The notes below the pieces were generated by a model, which saw only the letters and a list, made by a program, of their open reading frames with translations, made no database searches and had not been told where the DNA came from. 64,000 nt of DNA from Pezizomycotina sp. ARF18 (taxonomy: Eukaryota; Ascomycota): NCBI GenBank assembly GCA_002224055.1, contig AZLU01000126.1:34670-98669 (forward strand), in the 5' to 3' direction. A program made the translations under genes and the position numbers. Shown in pieces: positions 47,201 through 56,333 of this stretch. The first letter of the stretch is position 1. Every line of letters starts with the position of its first letter.

Positions 47201-48907
47201 TGTTCATAGACTGATATATGATCGAATTTCGTACCTTCGTTCTTGCACTTGTTGGACCTAACTTCCATTGGCAATTACGGGTCCTGGAGATACACCTGAC
47301 CAGATTGAGCGCGACAGATAAAAAAAGCTATATGTCGCCGCATCGAAATTCAGAAAGATCTGACGAACAACCACGAACAACAACGAAGCCGGAAATTAGA
47401 CAATGTGTAGCCATTACACTGAGCTAAAATGCTTGTACAGTATGTATACGTAGTAATACCGAAAACTATTTGGTTTTTCTCTCAATATCAGCGATGAAAT
47501 AAGATTCAATCTTTCACGGATTTGTATCTAGTTTCATTCTTATCTGGCGATGATTACGTTCACGTGGACACGGAAAACTTTAATGACCGTTTAGATGCTG
47601 ACAGCACGGCGGTTGGCAGACAACAACGTTACGCAAATCTGTGTTCAAGCTCTACCTTATCTCTTGCTTTAGACCCTGTTGTGCTACCGGACCTTTCACG
47701 ATAGCATTCCAGTTTTATAATAGCTCGTTTAGCATATCCTTGACCGGGTGCGCCGTTACTTTGCATGTTCGAGCTTGAGCCAACAGTAAGACTAGCACGA
47801 TACTAGGACACCAATGATAACTTTTTCCACTTGTAACATCCGCGGGAGAACAATATCAGCTACGTGTAGACGATCCATATACTTAAGCCATTTCCGGCGT
47901 GCTTCCTCCCTGGCTAGCAGTAGCAGGAGATATCGATGTGCTCGTCTCGTAAAGCTGCGAGAGGCCTGAAAACGTAATCGTCAACTTGGAGCTTCACAAC
48001 ACCACGCGCCTTCGATATCTGTACATTTCGCGAAAATATAACCGAGGCCGAAAAGGGCTGAAATCGGGTATATATTATAAGCTCTACAACTGATTTACCC
48101 GGCGTCATCATCTAACCAGGAAAAAGACGCATTGAACCGTTTTTGCCGTTGGACTCCGGATTGACGATATTACATCCGCTGCTTGCTATCCTTCCAGAAG
48201 TTCTCAAAAATTGGCTCAGACATGCGGGGTATCTTCTACTCGTTCATTGGTCAAAAATATAAGGCTATAGCGAAATAAGCAAGAGATATTCATCCGATTC
48301 GCTAAAGATTCCCTCTTCGAACGAAAATTCCACCGACTAAACGAGAGCCTCTTCGCTAAAACGGCACAGCTATTCGTCAGGCACGACTCGGGTAATGCGA
48401 TGACGTTTTAGAATCTTCAAATCCAACCTTCGAAGCACTTCCCAAGCAAAGTAAACGGCCGAGTGCTCACAGACCCTTGAAAACTTTCCAGATCGAGTAG
48501 AGCTTGCGATGATTGCGATGCTATTAATAAGGCTGTGTTATATTGGCGCTTGGCGAGGGTAAACTGCTCTCCTTCGCGTTTTTAAGTCGATAATAGTGCA
48601 GTCAAGGGCATGAGATCACCGTCGAACGGAATTCAGACCATTTCCACGATACGCGAGATTGATCTACCTGCGGAGAGATTTCAACCTCCGAGTATAGGCA
48701 ACGTACTCCAGCGTCCATTGCCAAACGCCTGGATATCCGTTCAATCCGGTCGTCGTAATCTGAAGTTATAATAGCTTTTGTTTATACGCAGCGCCCACTT
48801 CATTATAGCCTCAAAGGACATAAATACAGCGTCAGAACCCAAGGACTCATCGAATAAACCTCAGCAACGCATGCGAAACAATTTAGACTTCAAAACCTCA
48901 AGCAAAA
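41288..48907. other. Long AT-rich stretch without a recognised gene
   Basis: About 7.6 kb with no frame I can support. The longest frame is 146 residues (45922-46362, plus), with no family resemblance and opposed by a 109-residue frame on the other strand. Regions 41880-43000 and 44690-44880 are unusually rich in CTAG and ACTAGT words. Poly-A runs occur near 44112 and 44317, and an AATAAAA-type repeat near 42690. Small perfect hairpins lie at 45304-45321 and 46482-46499. It may hold decayed mobile DNA, but no terminal repeats or transposase motifs were seen. Confidence 0.5.
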
Positions 48908-50792
48908 ATGAGTAACAATAACAGAACTACAGACAAGAAACCCAGACTCCTTCGGAGCCACTCTTCGACTGGCCGAATGATGCCGGTGTAAGTTTATTCC
49001 TTCAAGTTCCTTTCCCGCTCCTATGTCCACGTGGAGTACAAGCCTACTACTGTAAAAATTTATTAAAAGCCGGGCGAGTATCAAATTCTGGAAATACATC
49101 TGGCTGATATTGGTCTGCAACTTAATAGTTCGAAGCGACCCACGAAGATCGCACGCCGGTAGAGCTTCGTCTTTCCGGAAAAATTCCTCCTACGCTGCTG
49201 GCACGCTCTACCGAACAGGTCCGGGAACACACCTCGTGCCCACCGACAGCGGTGATGTTTGGTCTGCATCGCACTGGTTCGATGGCTTCACGCATGTGCA
49301 CCGTTTCGACCTGCAACCATCCTCGACCGATGCCACCGTCGGAAAAGTGATGTACAACTCCCGGCGCATGTGCGACGGCGTTATCGACTCCATCCGTAAA
49401 ACGGGAAAGTTAGACGAAGTGACCTTCGGCCAAAAGAAAGACCCATGTGAGAGCCTTTTCAAGAAAGTCACGTCTACCTTCCAACTCCTACGAAGTAGCG
49501 GCCCTTCTGTCGACACGGCAGACAAAGCGAATCCGCTAAACTACAACGTCGGCGTTACGGTGCAACTCAATCACCCCGGCTACGAGAAGGTTGGCGAGAG
49601 GCGCGCGAAGAAGTTAGCGGAGGAGAGAGGGGAAACTGGAACGGAAAAGCACGGTACGAGACTGTACAACGCGACGGACGCTTATGAAGTTCAGCGCTTC
49701 GATCCTGAGACTCTCGAGCCGCTTGGTGTCGCGTTTCAAACCACTCTCCACCCTGATTTGAAGGTCCCATGTCTGCCGCTCATGCAGAGCACTGTCCGGT
49801 TACTGGGATGTCTACAACTACAATCTAGAATTCGGCATGAAACCCACCTACCGTATCTTCAAGTGCTCCATGGCCACCGGCAAGACGGAGATTCTAGCTA
49901 CAATCCTGGACGCTAAGCCCGCTTATATTCACTCTTTGTTCCTGACGGAAAACTACATCATCTTGTGTGTTTGGGGCAGCTACTATGCGGCAGGCGGTGC
50001 TAAGGTCCTTGGACCAAGAATATCGTCGAGGCGTTGGAAGAGTGGGATGCTAACAGCAAAGCGCGCTGGTATGTCATCGATCGTACTAGCGGAGGCAAGG
50101 GTCTTGTCGCGACGTACGAAAGCGACCCGTTCTTCTGCTTCCATAGCATCAACAGCTTCGAGGAGGACGGCGACGTCGTTTGCGACCTGAGCATCTACGA
50201 TAATGTCGATGTTATCAAGAAGTTCTACTACGAGAATCTAAGAGTACGGCTCCCGGTGCGAAAGCTTACGAAGGAAAGAAGGGTGAGAGTTCGCGCACGA
50301 CGCTGGTTAGGTACAGGTTCAATGACGTCCTTGGAATCAATGACTCCCTAGCGGCGGATCCCCAACGGTAAGCGAAGAAGGGTTCGAAGGTAAAGACCGC
50401 GACGAAGGATTGGCACACAGACAAGACTAAAAGCTTCGAGTTACCCACATACAATCCTACATACACGACCAAGAGGTACCGGTATATGTATGGTGTTACG
50501 GACCTGGGCGGGAGCTCCATCTTCGATGGTATCGGCAAGTATGACGCCGATACGAAGGAGTGGAAGAGGTGGAGCACGCACGCGCAGACTCCCGGGGAAC
50601 CGATCTTCGTGGCTAATCCAGACGGAAAGACGAAGATGACGGTGTGTTGCTTAGCGTTGTTCTCGATGGGAGGACAGGTAACAGCTATTTGCTCTGCCTC
50701 AATGCAAAGAACTGGAAGAGGTCGGCAGAGCCGAGTGCGATTGGGCCGTAGGTTTTGGATTCCATGGCTTGCACTTGAAGAGTCCGCTGTAA
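48908..50792 (+). CDS. Carotenoid cleavage oxygenase (torulene-dioxygenase-like)
   Basis: Exon 1 starts at the ATG at 48908; one frame reads PLFDWPNDAG up to a GTGTAAGT donor, matching the family's NWPNDAGF start. From 49190 comes AAGTLYRTGPGTHLVP, then SHWFDGFTHVHRFDL and VMYNSRRMCDGVIDSIRKTG. The four iron-binding histidine regions are recognisable: SAAHAEHC followed by YNYNLEFG near 49770-49850, YIHSLFLTENYIIL near 49925, FFCFHSINSFEEDGD near 50134, and FGFHGLHLKSPL at the stop (50790-50792). Enzymes of this RPE65/CCD family cleave double bonds of carotenoids using Fe(II) and O2. In fungi the torulene-dioxygenase group leads to neurosporaxanthin-type acids, and another group makes retinal. 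Which one applies here cannot be decided. About five frame changes interrupt the reading. No carotenoid synthesis gene is adjacent. Confidence 0.85.
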
Positions 50793-51430
50793 AGGATGAG
50801 CTGGATGGAAGGATTAACGGGGGACAATTAGGAGCGGAGTGATGCATCTTCAAGCTATCCAAGGATTAGACTCTTTCTAGTGTTTTTAGTTGCTTTCTTT
50901 CAAATTTTCTTTGTAGATTGGTTTCGATTCACACTTAGCATATAGGTTTATAATACATAACAGATCGCCTCGATAAAAAAAATTAGGCTTCTAGACATCC
51001 TGAGTGAGACACATCTTGTCCATATTAGGGCGCGAACAAAGTTAGGCCGCGGTTTTTCCGCGCGGAGTAACAATTCATCCGCTTCTCGTGACAGACTCAC
51101 TATTTGACGACCCATAAGCAAAGAAGAAGGCCTCTCAACAGCTCCTGGGGATTGGGCCCGTTCATTCGCTTCCTACCGAATGTTGACCTTCTACAGACAA
51201 CGAATATGCATGTCCAATGTTCTAGCTTTTACGGGGTCGGATGAATTCGTCAACCATGAAGATGGTGGGACATGTCGTAGAATAAATCTCTGAGATGCCT
51301 ATAAATGAAAGGGCGACTTCTCGACTACAATGACTGATCGCCTACGCCGTGCTGCTCTGGAATACTCCCTTATTGTGATCTTGTCTCAAACCACCTTTTA
51401 CTTAGTTCTTCTATCGTCCCCTATTAAGCA
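50793..51430. other. No gene recognised
   Basis: AT-rich spacer between the carotenoid oxygenase and the MAPEG gene; no coding signal. Confidence 0.5.
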
Positions 51431-52103
51431 ATGCCAGAACTACTTACACGTATGGTCTCTCTTTGAATTTTATTGTCAGATATAAAAGCTAACAGTTAGA
51501 CAAGCGGTCGTGGCCACATGGCTTACCCCCTTTACCGCCTATCTCATCCTACTCTCCACGCGGGTCACGCGAAAGCGTATAACTCTTCAAACCGCCCTCG
51601 GCGACCGCACAAGAGTTCACTCTTCTCTTCCCAAGACGCCGGACAATACACCTGCGCTCTCTACCGTGAATTCCAACGACGCAACCTTAACGAACGTCTT
51701 GACACCGCTAGATCCCAGGAACGTGGACAAACTCACGCTTGCAGTTCGAGCGCACGCGAATTACGTTGAAAATATTCCTTGGTGCTTCGTAGTCGCCGGT
51801 GTCGCGGAACTGAACGGTGCCAATCCGACATTATTGAATGTCATGTTAGGTCTCTTGCTGGTCGGCGCGTTGCGCACGTGTATGTCCTGTCTGCAGCTTT
51901 TATTATTATTTTTTTTCAGGTATCTTATTTTCATTAATAAGTACAAGCAGTAGCAGCGCTTGACTGACACAGCTGGCGTCTCACAGGGAGCTCGGATTGA
52001 AAGGGCGGAATACGCTCGGGCGCGGGCGCGTTTTTGGTATGGTAACGACGTGGTCCTTCATGGGGACCATGAGTCTTTTACGCTGGTTGGCTCACAAGGG
52101 CTA
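51431..52103 (+). CDS. MAPEG-family membrane protein
   Basis: A likely first exon begins with the ATG at 51431 (MPELLT), followed by an intron with GTATGG donor and CTAACAGTTAG acceptor ending at 51498. The main exon reads WLTPFTAYLILLSTRVTRKR (membrane segment) and, near 51740, VRAHANYVENIPWCFVVAGV and AELNGANPTLLNVMLGLLLV. The RAHxNxxExxP signature is diagnostic for MAPEG. An intron at 51878-51986 joins R/T to ELGLKGRNTLGRGRVFGMV, and the protein ends SLLRWLAHKG with TAA at 52101-52103. MAPEG proteins are small four-helix ER or outer-membrane proteins, often glutathione-dependent. Fungal members of this subgroup are mostly uncharacterised, with inner membrane bacterial relatives. The join of the first two exons is one base out of frame, so that border is uncertain. 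Confidence 0.75.
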
Positions 52104-52523
52104 ATTGGGGATTCTGAGCCTGGCAATGACTTCGGCGACCATACCTGGACTCGAAGGATCTGATCAAATCGTAGCTTGGGGCTCCGAGTTTGCGGCAGGT
52201 TTTACATGAAGGTTTGGTGAGGTTCAAAATCGACATAGTTGTAAACAAGTGAAGAATGGCCATGCTCAAACTGTTTACTATCGCTTTTTATAACTATCAA
52301 TATGAAGAAATAACTAGTTAAGAGACGAACATTATATAAAGACAAATATATGCAATTGAACGCTGTCAAAACAAAAAGAAAACCATTAGTGTATCCCAGT
52401 GGCATGCATGCACACTCTTATCGGGCGCTAGATTCGAATGGCTGTAGTGCGCTTTCGATATAGAAGTATTTCTCCCCTACGAAATCTCGTGCGATTAAGG
52501 TTGGCACTTTGCTTTCGACGATC

Positions 52524-53881
52524 CTACTGCGCTCCTCGATACGGTTCATAGGGCACCGTATACGTTGGTGCCGGGGCATCACCTCGTTCCAGGTCTTGTC
52601 GGCTATTGTATTGCGCGGCACTACTCGCGACGCTCACTCTGGAATAATCGGCGTTTTGTACCTGCAACCCGATAGACTGACTTCCAGGGTGCGAGTTATG
52701 GGCCGTCGGCGAAAACGGAACAGACTCCTCGGAGTTATCCATCATAGCGACTTGGTGTTCTTTTGTCCTCGGACACCGAAAACTCCCATGATACCTCCCA
52801 AAAGATCTTTGGATTTAGAGAGTCCGCTACGGCGAATCCAAAGCCACGGGACGATTTCATCCCCCGAGGTTTAACATAAGGAGACGGCGAATATGCGAAC
52901 TGGAACCAGATTGCGAACAAAGCCATCTCGATAGACATGAAGAGCGCCGGAATACCGATGGAAATGTCGCCGTACGAGAGTTTGTTGGAGGGTTTCAGGT
53001 GGTCGCCGTCAACGAGGAAGTTAAAAACAAGCTAGATGTTTAACGCTCTGTTAGCGTCTGCCATTATTTCAAAATGATTGAGACGGAGATACTAACACCT
53101 GAACAACTGTGATCAAGACGACCAGTTTGAGCGCAATGAACTTGTGCAACGCCCCTTTTTCTGCAATTCTCGGCTTCATCCCTTTGTAAAACCTCAGGAG
53201 ACCTACTACAGCCGTGACCACGCTGACAAAGTGAATAATCGTAACCCAGATGTGCGCATACTTGAAGGAGTTGCTATCCTCGCAGAAGGTCCCTCTAGCT
53301 TCGGTTATCAGCTCAACGACCGTGAGCACGAATGCAACGATACAGTACTGGAAAACGGCCAGCCTGCATTTCCTGTACAATCCCCCGCAAGAAGCCGTCT
53401 TGCCTTTCTTGTTTACGGTCCGCTGCATCGAGTCGAACGTATGTAAGCGGATAGCTTCATTCTCTTCCGGAGTTACGTAAGCGACCATGAGCAAGAAGAA
53501 AGACGCCAGCGCGAAGGCTTCATATAGATCCGGTAGAGGCTTGATATACTGCGACGCGCTGTAGAACGCGATCTGCAGGACGGAAGCTGCGGCGTATATT
53601 GGTATTGCGGAGATGATACGGATGATCTGTCGCTGTTCGACGGGGATCGAGTAGTTGAAAAGGTGCTTGAGGTGGAGACGGAGGTGTAGGATGAGTGTAA
53701 ATGCGAGGAAAGCGAGGGACATGACGAGGAAAGCATGTTTGGCTTGAATGTTATTGTAAATCCCTACTTTGGCCGGAGCTGCGGTCGGGAGTTAGTATTA
53801 TGGAAAGAGATATGAGGAGGTGGAGGTGGTAATGGACTTACTAGTGACGTCCGGCGTCTCGGGACACGTCGCGCGAGTCAT
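52524..53881 (-). CDS. Ost-alpha/DUF300-family transporter-like membrane protein
   Basis: Minus strand. The ATG at 53881 gives MTRATCPETPDVT; intron 53841-53779 (63 nt) leads to PAKVGIYNNIQAKHAFLVMS. Then come RQIIRIISAIPIYAAASVL and PLPDLYEAFALASFFLLMVA, both typical of the family. IWVTIIHFVSVVTAVVGLLR and FIALKLVVLITVVQ follow. Intron 53098-53032 (67 nt) is followed by LVFNFLVDGDHLKPSNKLSY and ISIGIPALFMSIEMALFAIW, with YVKPRG after it. A hydrophilic C-terminal tail ends at 52524. Seven membrane segments are expected. Family members transport organic solutes or act as adaptors in membranes; fungal ones are largely unstudied. Two small frame changes lie near 52740-52800. The gene converges on the MAPEG gene, with about 420 bases between their stops. 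Confidence 0.85.
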
Positions 53882-54666
53882 GGCAGTGATGAACTCTTGT
53901 AAAGAATTGTAAATAGGGGTATTTTCGTGAGAGGCAGCGATGGGTGCGACTTCGTGGGGCAACGAAGATGAGTGACAAGTATTTTATGTTGGAAACTCAC
54001 GAAGTTGGAATTATTGATGGGATAAAGAATCCGAGGTCATGGGAATCTCCTTACATATATAAGAAAAGTCGAGATGGATGAGAGCACACCTGCAGGAAAT
54101 AAAATCAACGGCGAACATGGCAATCGCGATTTGGAGTGAGGAGGTTTTCTTTCTCTAAAACACCCAGTTTGCAAGATGCACAACCAGCGAGACGTTGATT
54201 TTCAGCCCCTAAAACAATAGACAGCAAAGCCTAATCGAAGACGTGTCGTGCCAGGTCGGAAGTAAAAAACCCCGCCTAGGTCTCGCTAGAGAAAGGGCTA
54301 GAGATGATGGATGAGGGTTCGCTCTTCCCTCGCAATCGGAATCTTTGCATAATAAACCAGTCCCTTTCGTGTGAATATACCACTTACGGTTGACCGACGT
54401 CTGCTCCGATACCACTGTGAATGGTTGGGCTAAGTATAGCTTTTGCTTACGTTTGTGAAGACTGCTGCATAGGCGATAACTATAGATGGATATGATTGGA
54501 TAATCTTGCGAGAGGCCGCCCAGGGGCTGGAGATGTCGGGATCAACAAACTCCGATGTTGATACCCCTTTCCGTTTACACCACCAAAATCCCCCAAAAAA
54601 TATCGGTCCTTCCACGAGTCGAAACGCGATTCACACAGCCTTCCAAGTATAAATGCCTTTATACCA
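53882..54666. other. No gene recognised; upstream of Ost-alpha gene
   Basis: Presumed promoter of the Ost-alpha gene; two minus-strand frames of 61-68 residues have no support. Confidence 0.5.
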
Positions 54667-54866
54667 CCCTAGACCGGGGCTCTTAGCCTCTTTTTTTTCT
54701 AGGCGTTGAGGTTCAAAATTTTTTAATTTTAATTTTTGTTTTGTATGGAGAATTGTTAGTTTTTGCAAATTTTTTGGCTGTTTTTCGAGGTGTCGGGCAC
54801 CTTTTCACCTCGGTAAAGTTTAAGATAGAGTCGTGTTTGGCCCACGCTAAATGCCCCGCCCTAGAC
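54667..54866. mobile_element. hAT-type MITE (184 bp) with 8-bp target duplication
   Basis: The element occupies 54675-54858. Exact 8-bp duplications CCCTAGAC flank it at 54667-54674 and 54859-54866. Its left end starts CGGGGCTCTTAGCC and its right end, read inward on the other strand, starts CGGGGCATTTAGCGTGGGCC; 12 of the first 15 bases agree. The interior is AT-rich with no coding capacity. The 8-bp duplication and the terminal sequence fit hAT-superfamily non-autonomous elements. Confidence 0.8.
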
Positions 54867-55391
54867 TGATGTAGCCCTCCAATTTTATCCGCAAGCCACG
54901 AAGCGATCCAGCAATCGAACCATTTCACCAAGAGTCTGTGCATTCTACTCGACTTCTAGTCTGCCTAGTGACCCATTCTCCGATCGCCGATTGCTTGACT
55001 GAATGCTCAAGTGGTAATAGGGTTGCCGCTTAGCGAAGTCTTCCTTAGCGAGCAGCCTTACGAGATTGAAATGGAAGTGCGGACCTGTTTGTCGTCGAAT
55101 TTTCCGGGCCCGCGTGAGGCTGAATCTCGCAAGCTAGAAGCCATTGTATTCCGGAGACTTGTGACGAAACTGGCCGATACTCGGGCCGAGCCAAATTTTA
55201 AAAGACCGCTTCGTTAGGGCTGTCGAAGATCGTATAATCTTGACTCAACTAACTGACCGTAGTTTGGATAATTGAGAAACTCGGATTGATATATTTAGTC
55301 GCACAGACGCGTACAACGGTCTTTCTGTACTCTCAACGGGCCTTCGAGCTTCAACGAAGGTCGGGAACGGGAGGAAACGAAAATGCAACAA

Positions 55392-55537
55392 CATGTAGGC
55401 AGGGCATTTAGCGTGGGTAGCCTGGGCATTTATTCCTCTCGGTAACCGAGTAAGTGGCTTCGGTAACGCTACAAAACCACTATCTTCTATAGGGACGACC
55501 CGCCAAGGCTACCCACGCTAAATGCCCTGCATGTAGG
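55392..55537. mobile_element. hAT-type MITE (130 bp) with perfect terminal repeats
   Basis: The element occupies 55400-55529, with exact 8-bp duplications CATGTAGG at 55392-55399 and 55530-55537. The terminal inverted repeats (55400-55422 and 55507-55529) are identical over 23 bases and start CAGGGCATTTAGCGTGGG. They are clearly related to the right end of the element 540 bp upstream. No coding capacity. Perfect repeats and duplications suggest a recent insertion. Confidence 0.9.
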
Positions 55538-56333
55538 CAGTTCAATTTTCTAGATGGCCTCGGAAGGCTAAAAACTCGGTAGCTTTATTTCCGGTGTTTT
55601 GATAATTCCGATATCATGCTTAAGCTGAGTTATACGAGCGAGATACGAGGTGTCTTGAGCGATGTTTCACATCCGCACGTTCATTCTGCTCCGTTGAAAG
55701 CATCCTCTAGAGCAATTCTGCAGCCCAAGGCGAAGCTGTGTTCCACAAGGGAGTTGGAAATATGGAAATCCTTTATGGCAGTATACTCGTCGGCCCGCGC
55801 AACACACTTCAAGCGTTATTAGGGGCGTGGTTAACGCGGATATTTAAAATTGCACATGGCAGTCAAGGAAATATAAACAAACGCCTGTTAATCATCTGGA
55901 TTATATTCGTACTTGAAAAGAATAGCGTATAATTCGGGATACGAATAACTCAACTGTCTTCATGAATATACTTTTCGGAATACTCGCTGAGAGGCGTCTT
56001 CAAGTTTACAACGGAAAACACCACTTAAAGTATTTATCACTATCTCCATTCAGAATCTTCCTGGACGATATCCGCGGCTCGACTTCTGGGCTATTGAATA
56101 GCTACGGATTGCCAGGGAATTACATGGATCACATATCAAGAAAGTCAAGTTTTTGGCAGAATAACAGGAGACAAAATCAATGCCCTCCTTTTTTTTTCAT
56201 TTCCTTTGTATTCCTTTCACAAAAAAGCTAAAATAATATACAACGAAGCTAATATACATTTCATATCTCCCTGATATACGATCATATATCTCTCTCCCTA
56301 GGAAACACGCTACCACGAGTTAACTCCTTTGTT
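55538..56333. other. No gene recognised
   Basis: Spacer between the second MITE and the secreted repeat protein. Plus-strand frames of 64-89 residues are unsupported. Confidence 0.5.

Noticed and set aside
54890-54960. Minus-strand segment with TGGTGAAATGGTTCGA resembling parts of a tRNA
   Set aside because: No acceptor stem and no B box at the expected distance.
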